A DNA stretch of 23,187 bases, from positions 1 to 23,187 of the forward strand of contig CAJCHQ010000341.1 of the NCBI GenBank assembly GCA_903970295.1, written 5' to 3'. The number at the start of each line of letters is the position of its first letter. Position 1 is the stretch's first letter. The position numbers and the translations under genes were made by a program. The notes below the pieces were generated by a model. That model was not told where the DNA came from. It did not search any database and saw nothing but the letters and a program-made list of their open reading frames with translations. This document shows, piece by piece, positions 15,296 to 22,991 of this stretch. The DNA is from Bryobacterales bacterium (GTDB lineage Bacteria > Cyanobacteriota > Vampirovibrionia > Obscuribacterales > Obscuribacteraceae).

Positions 15296-16405
15296 ATGTT
15301 GAACTTAACAACTAATTCCACTCACGTTCTCGAAGCTATTTTGAGCAGCATCGGAGCCGGAGTGATTGTTGTCGATCAATCTGGTAAGTTTCTTGTTTTC
15401 AACAAGATAGCCGGCGAAATTCTCGGTGAAGCTCGCAAAATCACTGATGCCGCCAACTCGTCGCGAGCATGCGGGTTTTATGAGTCGGATAAATTTACCT
15501 TATTGTCTGACGAGGAAAATCCGCTGGCTAAAGCGATGTCCGGCCAGAGTGTCGAAAAGCAAGAAATATTCGTGCGCAATTCCAAGTTTCCGTTTGGTGG
15601 CTGGTGTTCTGTTACGATCAGACCGCTGTTACTGGAAGGTACGAGCAACAGCGGCGGCGTGATCATTATTGAAGACGTCACGGCGCAGCGTCAGCTTAAA
15701 GAAGAAGTGGCCAGGTCTAATCGCGACCTTCAACAATTTGCATATGTCGCGGCGCATGATCTGCAAGAGCCGATTAGATCGATCATTGGCTTTGGTGAGT
15801 TGCTCGAGCAAAATCTTGGCGCGAATCTGCCTCTGAAAGCTGCGGATTACCTTAGGCGAATTCTGGCAGCATCGAAACGCATGCAGTCGCTAATCGCAGC
15901 TCTTTTGCTGTACGCGCGCATCGAGACTCGTGCCAAACCCCCCGAAGAATGCGACTGCAACCTTCTGCTCAACGATGTCGTGGAGGATATGGGCGCAGCC
16001 ATAGATGCAGTCGGAGCTTCAGTTGAAATCGGCCAGATGCCAATCGTTTATGCCGATCACTCTCAACTGTCTCAGGTATTTCAAAATTTGATCGCCAATG
16101 CTTTGAAATACAAAAGGGCAACCCCCTCGATCAAGGTATCGTGTACAGAGGAAGCGCATGCGCACCACTTCTGCGTTGCCGACAACGGCATTGGTATCGA
16201 CATGCAATTCGCCGATCGAATATTTGTGATCTTCCAACGTCTTCACAGCAAAGCTGAATATGAAGGCGTTGGCATTGGTTTGTCCCTCTGCAAAAAAGTT
16301 GTTGAAAATCATGGGGGGCGAATTTGGATTCAGTCCCAATTGGGCGAGGGGACAGAAGTTCATTTTACGCTGCCGATAATGGATCGAGGAGTTTCTGATG
16401 CCTAA
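15296..16405 (+). CDS. PAS-domain sensor histidine kinase
   Basis: A 369-residue soluble kinase with no membrane segment. Residues about 8-130 form a PAS sensor (VLEAILSSIGAGVIVVDQSG, NKIAGEILG, ending in the typical VIIIEDVTAQRQLKEEVARS). The dimerisation domain carries the phospho-accepting His154 in YVAAHDLQEPIRSI, the form common in phytochrome-like kinases. The ATPase domain shows the N box (NLIANALKYK), G1 (DNGIGI), an F box (IFVIFQRLH) and G2 (GVGIGLSLCKKVVENHGG). It would autophosphorylate in response to an internal or small-molecule signal. Its 3' end overlaps the next gene by eight bases, so that single-domain regulator is its likely partner. A structured leader lies upstream. Confidence 0.92.
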   Translation: MLNLTTNSTHVLEAILSSIGAGVIVVDQSGKFLVFNKIAGEILGEARKITDAANSSRACGFYESDKFTLLSDEENPLAKAMSGQSVEKQEIFVRNSKFPFGGWCSVTIRPLLLEGTSNSGGVIIIEDVTAQRQLKEEVARSNRDLQQFAYVAAHDLQEPIRSIIGFGELLEQNLGANLPLKAADYLRRILAASKRMQSLIAALLLYARIETRAKPPEECDCNLLLNDVVEDMGAAIDAVGASVEIGQMPIVYADHSQLSQVFQNLIANALKYKRATPSIKVSCTEEAHAHHFCVADNGIGIDMQFADRIFVIFQRLHSKAEYEGVGIGLSLCKKVVENHGGRIWIQSQLGEGTEVHFTLPIMDRGVSDA

Positions 16406-16835
16406 GGATATCGACATCTTGCTTGTTGATGATAATCCGGATGATATCGAGTTGACAAGGGAGGCCTTGGCATCGAGCAAAATCCATATCAGCAGCTTGA
16501 ATGTATTATATGACGGCTTAGAAGCCTTGGCCTATCTGCGCAGAGAGGGAAAATACGCAGACGCAAAAGTGCCTTCGGTAATTTTTCTGGATTTAAATAT
16601 GCCGAAAAAAGACGGCCGGGAAGTTTTGCAGGAAATCAAAGCCGATGCGGCTCTCAAAACGATTCCCGTGGTGATTCTGACCACATCGGATGACGAACAA
16701 GATGTGCTGCAGTCTTACAATCTGCATGCTAACTGTTATGTGCGCAAACCGGTCAATTTAGGTGAACTAATTAAAGTGGTGCAAGCAATCGACACTTTCT
16801 GGTTCAGTGTAGTTGAACTTCCACCTCGTAAGTAA
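16398..16835 (+). CDS. Rcp1-type single-domain response regulator
   Basis: A 145-residue stand-alone receiver domain with every key residue in place: acidic pair Asp11-Asp12 in LLVDDNPDD, phospho-acceptor Asp65 in FLDLNMPKKDG, Thr95/Thr96 in VILTTSDDE and Lys117 in YVRKPVN. The start LLVDDNPDDIELTREAL and the long insertion before Asp65 are typical of regulators paired with cyanobacterial-type phytochrome kinases (Rcp1 class). It has no output domain, so it acts by protein-protein contact or as a relay carrier. GAGGAG precedes the ATG, which lies inside the 3' end of the kinase gene, a sign of translational coupling. Confidence 0.92.
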   Translation: MPKDIDILLVDDNPDDIELTREALASSKIHISSLNVLYDGLEALAYLRREGKYADAKVPSVIFLDLNMPKKDGREVLQEIKADAALKTIPVVILTTSDDEQDVLQSYNLHANCYVRKPVNLGELIKVVQAIDTFWFSVVELPPRK

Positions 16836-16845
16836 GGATGTGACA

Positions 16846-18006
16846 ATGCAATCGCACCTGAAAGTACTGTTGATCGAAGACAACGAAGACGATTATGAAT
16901 TAACGAAAGCGCTTCTTAATAAGCGGGTTGTCGATTTGGTCTGGGTGCAATCATTGAGCGGAGCGAAGAAAATACTAGCTGAGCAGAATTTTGACGCTAT
17001 TTTGCTCGATCTTGGCATTCCCGACAGTCAGGGCGTCAAGACTCTGACAAATTTGATCGAATCTGCCGAGCAGGCTCAGGTAATTGTTGTTTTGACGGGA
17101 AATGATGACGAGTCAATCGCCAAAGAATCTCTGGTCAATGGTGCCCAGGACTATCTCGTTAAGGGTGAAGTGACATCTGACTTATTAATGCGCTCTTTGA
17201 GATATGCAATCGAGCGCAATAAAGCCGACGCTCAGTTACGCAAAACCAATGATGAATTGGTTGGTGTTAACCAAGCCCTTGTCCTGGCACGTGATGCCGC
17301 ACTGGATGCCAGCCGACTTAAGTCGGAATTTTTGGCAAACATCAGTCATGAAATTCGCACCCCATTGAGTGGCATCGTCACCATTGCGGAACTGTTGATG
17401 CTCGAAAAGTGTTCGCCGGAAGTCACTGAATTGCATAAAGTTTTGCAGGATTCTGCGCAGAGACTGAATCGCACTGTCAATGATTTGCTCGATTTATCAA
17501 AATTGGAAGCCGGTCGAATGGTTTTGAATACGGTCGATTGCGATATTCGCGATCTGGTGTTGGACGTGATGCTGACAGTCGAGCCTACAGCGAAACGTAA
17601 GTTTCTCACCATTGCTTCCGATATCCATGATTCAGTACCAAAAGTGGTGTCAGTCGATGAACTGAGGTTGAAGCAAATCTTGCTCAATCTCGTTCATAAC
17701 GCCGTTAAATTCACCGAGTCGGGTTCCGTCAATGTCACTGTTCACTGCGAGCCGGGTCCACGCAATTATCTTCGCGCCTCGGTGAAGGACACAGGTATTG
17801 GTATTCCAGAGAAATCAAAACGTTCCATTTTCGAGCCGTTCACTCAAGCAGACGGCTCGACGACGAGACGTTTCGGCGGTACCGGACTGGGGCTCGCCAT
17901 ATCGAAGAAATCGGCGGAATTGCTTGGCGGCGAGATCGGTGTAGAAAGTGAAGAAGGACAGGGCGCTCTATTTTGGGTTCGAGTGCCAGTAGGGGCAAGT
18001 GCATGA
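16846..18006 (+). CDS. Hybrid receiver-histidine kinase
   Basis: The start is ATG 16846 with AAGGA upstream; an in-frame TTG at 16813 inside the preceding gene is less likely. The 386-residue protein begins with a receiver domain ([16 protein letters not shown], phospho-acceptor Asp55 in [27 protein letters not shown]). A coiled-coil linker follows at about 120-160, then a HisKA domain with His168 in [16 protein letters not shown], and an ATPase domain ([40 protein letters not shown]). Receiver-first kinases usually take their signal as phosphate from another kinase, so this one may be driven by the upstream PAS kinase. It ends in an ATGA overlap with the damaged response-regulator gene. Confidence 0.93.
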   Translation: MQSHLKVLLIEDNEDDYELTKALLNKRVVDLVWVQSLSGAKKILAEQNFDAILLDLGIPDSQGVKTLTNLIESAEQAQVIVVLTGNDDESIAKESLVNGAQDYLVKGEVTSDLLMRSLRYAIERNKADAQLRKTNDELVGVNQALVLARDAALDASRLKSEFLANISHEIRTPLSGIVTIAELLMLEKCSPEVTELHKVLQDSAQRLNRTVNDLLDLSKLEAGRMVLNTVDCDIRDLVLDVMLTVEPTAKRKFLTIASDIHDSVPKVVSVDELRLKQILLNLVHNAVKFTESGSVNVTVHCEPGPRNYLRASVKDTGIGIPEKSKRSIFEPFTQADGSTTRRFGGTGLGLAISKKSAELLGGEIGVESEEGQGALFWVRVPVGASA

Positions 18007-18185
18007 GCCGAGTCATCACTGAGTCCGTTTTGATTGCCGAAGACGATAAAGTTTTGCAATGGCCATGACTGCCGATCCCGCTCGAGCCAAGTGTGGCTGC
18101 GCGCATGACAGACTATTTGATGAAGCCGGTCGGATTGGTCGGTCTCGAGCGAGTGTTGAAAAATTACGCGGGGAAGACCAGCTAA
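18003..18185 (+). pseudogene. Collapsed response-regulator receiver gene
   Basis: The ATG overlaps the kinase stop (ATGA), the arrangement of an intact operon gene. The frame reads [21 protein letters not shown] and then hits TGA at 18066-18068. In the same frame, [20 protein letters not shown] resumes at 18105 and ends at TAA 18183-18185. The first part is the beta1/acidic pocket of a receiver (LIAEDD) and the last part its final segment with the conserved Lys-Pro (LMKP). A fragment reading [10 protein letters not shown] in another frame at 18062 resembles the usual segment after beta4. The central portion, including the phospho-acceptor aspartate, is missing. This is a response-regulator gene wrecked by internal deletion and a stop. 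Confidence 0.75.
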
Positions 18186-18207
18186 AGTAAAGTGATTGCA
18201 GGCTTAA

Positions 18208-18750
18208 CTGATTGAAGCACATGCTACATCTAGCCGTTTACAGAGGACTCTCGAAGATCGGTGGGTGCCACCGCCATTGGCTGCCCCAACTCGTTGCGTG
18301 GTGCTGGCGACCATTGATTTTGACGGAAGAGTTTCAAATGTTCGAATACAGCATTCATCGGGAAATCTGCTGCAGGATGCCTCGGTGCTTGCTACATTTG
18401 CAGGTGAAGCTCCTCTGGTCAGTCGACCTCCCGAGGCATTTACCGTACCAGTGCAACTAATTTTCGACAATGTTCGCGTAAGGACTGATGATGACGATCA
18501 TCCATACAGAGTGCAGTACTCGAATAAAGAACTTTCGATCATCAACTCAATTTTTGTCGATCCGGGTGTGAAGGTGACCACATGTATTGGTTCTGAAAGC
18601 GGTAAAGCTGACACGGTGTCGTTTTATCTCACGCCTTCTTACCCTTGTTACGATGGATTGGTTTTCAGAAAGAATCTACAAAGTCTTGCCGGGCAATCGA
18701 TTAGCCGCGGGGTTGTTCAAATGATCGCACCATATGCGGTGGCAGTTTGA
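18208..18750 (+). pseudogene. TonB-C-like domain protein lacking a normal start
   Basis: The open frame begins after a TAA at 18205-18207. Residues shortly after give DRWVPPPLAAP and then VVLATIDFDGRVSNVRIQHS, which match the start of TonB C-terminal-type domains (WxPP, then a strand, DGRV and SSG). The first usable start codon, GTG 18265, lies inside the WxPP motif and would cut the domain; no ATG, GTG or TTG is available upstream in frame. About 90 further residues follow with no known motif, including two cysteines (TTCIGSES, SYPCYDG). The gene has probably lost its N-terminal signal region, though translation from GTG 18265 cannot be excluded (161 residues). Confidence 0.55.
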
Positions 18751-18760
18751 CAAGCGCAGC

Positions 18761-19762
18761 TCATTGGACTAGTTTGCGAGCACGCTCTTCTGTAAGATCA
18801 GCTTCGTCGTTTTGCCCAGCATTGCGAAGAAATTTCGCAAATTTCTCTAGCAGTGTTCGAAGCTCCTGCGCATCAATATGCTTTCGCGCTTCTGAAATTT
18901 GGATTGCTCGGCGATATTCAGATTCAGCCTCTGCAGTTTTGCCTTGGTGTGAATGGATGTTGGCGAGATCACTTAGCACCATCACACCCAACGGATGTTC
19001 CATCCCATAATTTTGATTCTGAAACTTTTCGATTTTATTTAGGTCACCTTTCGTGGACGCAAGAGCCTTTAGAGCACTACCAGCCGAGGGTTTAGGACTT
19101 TTCATGATAGTCAGGGCACGCACCAAAAGATGCTCTGCTTCATCGAATTTCAATTTCAATCTCAAGGGTATCCCTAAACCCCAAAGTGCGGCAGCAATGT
19201 TTATGTCGTTCGGCTCACAAGCCTTTTCACGTATCTCGAGGATTCGTCTATGGAGCCGCTCGCTCTCGTCAAAGTTTCTTAGGCTGAGCATGATTGTCGC
19301 CAATGCATCGAGGCTCGGAGTAACTCGTTCGTCATCAATTCCATATTCTGACTCAGACAATGCCCTCGCCTCGCCGAAAAGCAAAATCGCTTCGTCTAAT
19401 TTTTTTTGCTTCTTTAGGAGACGCCCTTTCGCAAGTAAGGCAGCGATCTCTCGATCAACACTTGAACTAGCATGCTTTGTGCGAAGATCAGATGCTCGCT
19501 TGCCGAGCGTTTCCCCTTTGGCTTTGTCTCCAGCCCGATTCGCACAAGCAGCTAATGAAGAGAGAGTACGTGCCAGGCAAAGTTCTGAACCGGCTATAGT
19601 AGCAGCGTCCGCATTCTCTACAAGGAGCTGTGCAAGATTTAGCGCCTTAGATAGTTTTGCCTCACTTTTGCGCCAGTTTCCTGCCCGAGCATCATTCTCT
19701 GACAGGTACATCAGCACTCGCCAAAAGCGAAAACGTAAGGCTTGACGAATGTTCTTCAGCAC
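18761..19762 (-). CDS. TPR-repeat protein, kinesin-light-chain type
   Basis: A 333-residue, wholly helical protein starting with GTG 19762; ATG 19711 is an alternative start. At least five TPR units can be seen, for example YLSENDARAGNWRKSEAKLS, LLKKQKKLDEAILLFGEARA with the linker SEYGIDDERV, LRNFDESERLHRRILEIREK, LKFDEAEHLLVRALTIM, and IHSHQGKTAEAESEYRRAIQ. The 42-residue spacing and YGxxHP-like linkers are those of kinesin-light-chain TPRs. There is no signal peptide or catalytic domain, so it should work as a scaffold in the cytoplasm. A promoter with a perfect TATAAT lies just upstream. It converges on the TonB-C-like fragment, ten bases apart. Confidence 0.85.
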   Translation of the reverse strand: MLKNIRQALRFRFWRVLMYLSENDARAGNWRKSEAKLSKALNLAQLLVENADAATIAGSELCLARTLSSLAACANRAGDKAKGETLGKRASDLRTKHASSSVDREIAALLAKGRLLKKQKKLDEAILLFGEARALSESEYGIDDERVTPSLDALATIMLSLRNFDESERLHRRILEIREKACEPNDINIAAALWGLGIPLRLKLKFDEAEHLLVRALTIMKSPKPSAGSALKALASTKGDLNKIEKFQNQNYGMEHPLGVMVLSDLANIHSHQGKTAEAESEYRRAIQISEARKHIDAQELRTLLEKFAKFLRNAGQNDEADLTEERARKLVQ

Positions 19763-19799
19763 AGCGACCCAATCCTTGATGTTGAAAATTCTCAGTTAC

Positions 19800-19827
19800 A
19801 TTATAGCTAGTTCGCTCCTTCTGGACA
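19800..19827 (-). promoter_or_regulatory. Promoter of the long TPR gene
   Basis: On the minus strand a perfect TATAAT (19805-19800) lies 16 bases after TGTCCA (19827-19822), which matches the -35 consensus at three of six positions. Transcription would begin near 19793, about 30 bases before the GTG start, with AAGGA in between as ribosome site. Confidence 0.5.
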
Positions 19828-20172
19828 GGTTGACATTCAAATAAGCCTTTGCGTTCCAGTTGCCACTACCTCTTTTACGGCGATCCAGAGCGGAATCTTC
19901 CGCCGCTCGCCCATGGCTACGAAAAGGAGCGTAAATGGGCCATTGAGCAGATACTTTCTGACAAGAATAACGGACATGGCAAAGACTTGAATCGCGATCG
20001 AGCCGACGCAATATCACAAGTTTTTAGGGCGGCAAATTGGGTTCCACCCGATAAACGCGGGCAGGCAACCCAGCCGTACAGCCAGCACGTGCCAATGGCC
20101 TGGGTAAGGGCCAAAGCTTTCTCTACATATATGTTGTCCCCGCCGATTTTGGACTGCAAGATATCTTTGAGT
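19828..20172. other. Gene-poor stretch, no supportable gene
   Basis: About 345 bases between the TPR promoter and the first tnpA relic. Two open frames overlap in antisense (plus 19849-20253 and minus 19917-20213). Neither has a ribosome site, a recognised domain or convincing composition. Given the transposase relics next to it, this is probably decayed mobile-element or host sequence. Confidence 0.4.
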
Positions 20173-20373
20173 TCAGTTAAGTGCTGCGGATCGATAGACC
20201 AACGGGCAAGCATTGCCCTTCTTCCAGTGGGAAAGCGAATTCTCGCTCATTAACCCATGTTACTTTGCAAAATGCAGCCTGGCTTTGATTGCTCTCGCGC
20301 CACTGTCTCAGCCGTTCCCTCCATATGCCTTATCTCTGCTCACTTCGCCTGCACTAGCCTTTTTAGTGACCAC
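20173..20373 (-). pseudogene. Decayed IS66-type tnpA (accessory HTH protein), copy A
   Basis: On the minus strand a frame from GTG 20373 reads VVTKKASAGEVSRDKAY, then the next frame continues WRERLRQWRESNQSQAAFCK and WVNEREFAF, then a third gives HWKKGNACPLVYR before a stop. Joined, this is the helix-turn-helix signature of IS66 TnpA-type proteins (aromatic WRERLRQWRESN, SQAAFC, NEREFxxWKK). Two small frameshifts have disabled it: a one-base loss after KAY and another before HWKK. It lies downstream of and parallel to a second tnpA relic at 20463-20639. Confidence 0.55.
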
Positions 20374-20462
20374 AAATAACCGCCTCCGTTCGTTGATGCC
20401 CGGTATCATCAAGCAGCAAGTCGGAGATTGAAGGGAGATGGGTAATGGGGATTCTGGTGCGT

Positions 20463-20639
20463 TTACTTTGCTTCGTCATCCCGTTCACGAATGATCCTTC
20501 GCCACTCTTGCAACTGATGATATTTAAGTCCCTTGATTCGACAAAAGTCAGCACCATTGTGTTCGCTCGAACGCTATTCTTGAATGACGCGGCGCCAGTA
20601 CTGCTCCTTTGCCATATCGCGCACTCCGACACGTGGCAT
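20463..20639 (-). pseudogene. tnpA: Decayed IS66-type tnpA, copy B
   Basis: On the minus strand the frame starts at ATG 20639 (or 20615), reads MAKEQYWRRVIQE, meets TAG at 20576-20574 and continues in the same frame with RSSEHNGADFCRIKGLKYHQ and LQEWRRIIRERDDEAK to TAA. The pattern YWRRVIxE, then ADFCRIKGLKYHQLQEWRR is the classic IS66 TnpA helix-turn-helix. One nonsense mutation, probably from CAG, is the only visible damage; the 58-codon length is short for the family. A putative IS66 end lies about 120 bases upstream in the correct orientation. Confidence 0.72.
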
Positions 20640-20761
20640 GAGTAAACCTCGTTGGAAATTTAAATTGTGACCGGCGTTCACTTTGGGTTTTGAACCGCTT
20701 GTTCGCCATGCACTAAGTAGCAAGCCGCGCCGGCGAATTTAGCGATACCACGCTGTTAAAC

Positions 20762-20785
20762 GGAAGGACACCCTGCAACGCTTAC
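20762..20785 (-). repeat. Putative IS66 terminal repeat (left end)
   Basis: Read on the minus strand this begins GTAAGCG, the usual terminal sequence of IS66-family elements, and continues TTGCAGGGTGTCC. It lies about 145 bases before the tnpA relic of copy B, as expected for the left end of an IS66 element pointing leftward. The matching opposite end was not found. Confidence 0.5.
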
Positions 20786-20883
20786 AGTAGAACGTCCTTT
20801 TCACCGAACATCACCAGAATCATTGATCGTCATCCACACCCAGAGCAGGTTTCGACTAAGCTGGCCAACTAACACTTGCCTCA

Positions 20884-21738
20884 TTAGGAAATTGCGCGAG
20901 CTTCTCGCAACAGGCTTGAAAGAGCATTCAGATAACGATTCGGTGTTAGTCCGTGCGCTTTCGCAAGACGACTCAGCATGTCCACAGACAACGAATGTCC
21001 CTCTCGTTCAATTCTACGCAACTGCCGATCAGAAATTCCGCTAATTCGAGAGATATCCTGTTGAGACAAACCCTTTTGTTCTCGAAACAAGCTGATAGCT
21101 CTGCCATACTCTCGATTACGAGTTAGCAGCTCTATATCACGCTTAATCCTAAACTTATCATCCACAACATAGCGGACCGCATCCACATTCAAGTGCACAT
21201 CATAGTCTTTCCAAAACAGATACCTACCGTATGGATCAATTTCGAATTTGCCTCTCTCTGCTTTTGGTATGGATGACAACTGAGGCATCTTATTGAACGG
21301 AGCCACCAAGTGGTCGAGAGCACACGTCTTCAACACCAAGTCATCTTGATCAATCCAAGCTTGAGCTATCGTGCTGTCTTGCACGTTATCACACCATGCA
21401 TGCAGGACTTTATCTATTTCTGCAAAGCTGCGCGCAACAACCAACTTAGGTAAAATCCTTTCGGCTTTGCGCTGTACGATCATATCAAACAACGCATCAA
21501 CTGTCTTTGCATCTTCGTTTTTGAGCACGAAAATGGCTCGCAAACGCTTGAATTGCTCCAGTATATGTGGCATGTGCTTTGTCAAAGTCTGGATTGGTAC
21601 GATCAAAAATGTGTTCTTGTGATCTGCATGAAGATCCTTGAACCCGACTTCAATAATGAAATGTGCTGGCTTAGACACGTTTCTACGTACCTGCCGCTCC
21701 GGGTCAATGATTACTGGTTTAGATAGAGTTACAGTCAT
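20884..21738 (-). CDS. DUF2442-like protein with C-terminal XRE helix-turn-helix
   Basis: A 284-residue protein. Residues 1-160 are an unrecognised domain with mixed strands and helices (AHFIIEVGFKDLHADHKNTF, RLRAIFVLKNEDAKTVDALF). Around 167-195, FEIDPYGRYLFWKDYDVHLN resembles DUF2442-type segments. Residues about 210-275 are a clear XRE DNA-binding domain (YGRAISLFREQKGLSQQDIS, then ISGISDRQLRRIEREGHSLS). The start follows the DUF4160 stop by a single base, so the two genes are translated together. This protein would be the DNA-binding, antitoxin-like partner that represses the operon. The long N-terminal domain is unusual for an antitoxin. DUF2442 assignment is by resemblance only. Confidence 0.7.
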   Translation of the reverse strand: MTVTLSKPVIIDPERQVRRNVSKPAHFIIEVGFKDLHADHKNTFLIVPIQTLTKHMPHILEQFKRLRAIFVLKNEDAKTVDALFDMIVQRKAERILPKLVVARSFAEIDKVLHAWCDNVQDSTIAQAWIDQDDLVLKTCALDHLVAPFNKMPQLSSIPKAERGKFEIDPYGRYLFWKDYDVHLNVDAVRYVVDDKFRIKRDIELLTRNREYGRAISLFREQKGLSQQDISRISGISDRQLRRIEREGHSLSVDMLSRLAKAHGLTPNRYLNALSSLLREARAIS

Positions 21739-21739
21739 C

Positions 21740-22030
21740 TTATAATCCTTTGTGAGCAGCTTCCCACTCTGCTAGCAACGCGGCTTGGTTAGCGATTATT
21801 GCTTCGCGCAGCTGTTTTAATATTGCTCCCGATAATCGATGCTGATTTCGCTTCCAGAACGCTGGACGAACCGGACGTGTTTCTAGATGCTTTTCGGTGC
21901 AGAACAGGAACTCGACCGCTACCTCCCACGACTCGCCTTTTTTCGAAAGGTGAAAATGCTCAGGTGTGTGATCGCCCGGGATAAAGATGAGATCATACCC
22001 GTCCAGCTGAATGCAAGTAACTCGGCTCAT
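21740..22030 (-). CDS. DUF4160 domain protein
   Basis: A 96-residue protein that matches the DUF4160 pattern: a first strand (GYDLIFIPGDHTPEHFHLSK) with the conserved acidic-Pro-His-x-His core, a second strand (WEVAVEFLF) and a final long helix (LREAIIANQAALLAEWEAAH). DUF4160 genes are frequently adjacent to DUF2442 genes in bacterial genomes and have been suspected of being toxin-antitoxin-like; the biochemistry is not established. Here the partner is the DUF2442/XRE protein, one base downstream. The ribosome site (GGA) is weak, while a TATAAT box lies about 70 bases upstream. The histidines of EHFHL could bind metal or RNA, which is conjecture. Confidence 0.75.
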   Translation of the reverse strand: MSRVTCIQLDGYDLIFIPGDHTPEHFHLSKKGESWEVAVEFLFCTEKHLETRPVRPAFWKRNQHRLSGAILKQLREAIIANQAALLAEWEAAHKGL

Positions 22031-22096
22031 CTACATTCCATAAAGTCTCTACAACTCAAGAATGCCTGATCCAGAGAGGAAACCCGCTCTCACATC

Positions 22097-22102
22097 ATTA
22101 TA
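22097..22102 (-). promoter_or_regulatory. -10 box of the DUF4160/HTH operon
   Basis: A perfect TATAAT on the minus strand (22102-22097), about 67 bases before the DUF4160 start. No good -35 hexamer is visible at the usual distance, so activation or extended contacts may be needed. The inverted repeat at 22112-22150 covers the place where the -35 would be, which suits repression by the operon's own HTH protein. Confidence 0.45.
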
Positions 22103-22111
22103 CGGCAAAAC

Positions 22112-22150
22112 CGGACATTTCGCATAATTTGTTATGTCATATAATGTCCG
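22112..22150. repeat. Nested inverted repeat, operator or recombination site
   Basis: CGGACATT (22112-22119) mirrors AATGTCCG (22143-22150), and inside them CATAA (22123-22127) mirrors TTATG (22132-22136). It lies between the leftward DUF4160 operon and the rightward tyrosine-recombinase fragment. Two readings are possible: an operator for the XRE protein, since it covers the promoter region, or a core site of a tyrosine-recombinase element, since TTCGCATAA/TTATG-type motifs adjoin the recombinase fragment. Confidence 0.55.
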
Positions 22151-22217
22151 AGCACTCTAGAGCCCCTGGATAGCTGGTTTCCTAGATTCCTAGCAGTCAT
22201 CGATGCCATAGGAGACG

Positions 22218-22469
22218 GTGATTTTGTGGTGTGTGGCGGGCGATTTATCAATCCATCTCCAGGATTTGCTGACGCTGCTTCAATCGGGCGTGGATCTTCT
22301 TACGATCCAAGCTTGGCTCGGGCATGCACAGGTTACCACTACCCATCGCTACGCCGCAGCGGATGTAGAGATGATGCGACGCGGTTTGGAAAAGGCGGCT
22401 ATCCAAGGCATGGAAGCCAATCGGTTTAAACCGAAGGATGCAGTGCTAAGTCTGCTTGAGAATCTGTAA
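22218..22469 (+). pseudogene. Tyrosine recombinase, C-terminal fragment
   Basis: Only the last 83 codons remain. They hold LLQSGVDLLTIQAWLGHAQV followed by TTTHRYAAADVEMMRRGLEKA, the C-terminal catalytic half of XerD/phage-type integrases: the conserved LGH histidine and the nucleophile tyrosine in HRYAAAD. The upstream RxxH-type arginine box and the N-terminal core-binding domain are absent, and a stop lies at 22209-22211. The fragment is therefore inactive. It runs into the remains of an IS66 tnpB in the same frame after its TAA, which marks an old junction between two mobile elements. Confidence 0.8.
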
Positions 22470-22496
22470 ATCTTATGTGTCGCAGGCCGCGGAAAC

Positions 22497-22835
22497 AAGA
22501 TACCCATCGGAGCAAAGGCTTGGCTATGTGCTTGCGGTCGGCGCCACATATTGCAGTTCGCCACATACCCCATGTCCGGTGCGCTTTTTGTCTTCAGAAA
22601 TCGACGTGGCAATCGGGTGAAAATACTTGTTTGGGATCGGGATGGCTTCGTGCTTTGGTATAAACTTTTGCCAAAAGGAACGTTCAGATTCCCTCAAACC
22701 ATAGTCGGCAACAGCCTGGAAATTGACTATCGAACTTTGATGCTGATCCTTGACGGTATCGATCTCAAATCTGTCCGGCGCCAAAAACGGTACAAACGCG
22801 CGACAAACAACGCGGCAACCGGGCTCGCATCTTGA
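22497..22835 (+). pseudogene. tnpB: Damaged IS66 tnpB
   Basis: The C-terminal 85 residues match IS66 TnpB (IS66 Orf2) closely: MSGALFVFRNRRGNRVKIL, WDRDGFVLWYKLLPKGTFRF, and LMLILDGIDLKSVRRQK. In front, the same frame reads KIPIGAKAWLCACG, which resembles the TnpB N-terminus (IPxGxxxWLxxG), but the expected start Met is a Lys codon (AAG) and the usual TDMRxGFDGL segment is missing. So the start codon is lost and 15-20 residues are deleted in the middle. TTG 22551 is the only remaining start in frame. Copy number and context suggest decay rather than sequencing error. Confidence 0.75.
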
Positions 22836-22991
22836 TGCCGAAATCAATACCGCCGGACTACCCCAAATTGAAATTATCGGAACCGAATCACTGAAAGCCC
22901 TGTAAACACGAGGAACACGAATAAAACATAATCAAGACTATCAGCAGCTCGACTCCACGAACAAGCAATTAAACCTCTCACATTTCCAGGT

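Noticed and set aside
19053..19745. 230-codon open frame on the plus strand
   Set aside because: It is the mirror of the TPR gene; the Arg/Ser/Phe-rich translation is typical of antisense shadow.
19849..20253. 134-codon plus-strand open frame in the gene-poor stretch
   Set aside because: It overlaps the tnpA relic in antisense, has no ribosome site and no family resemblance.
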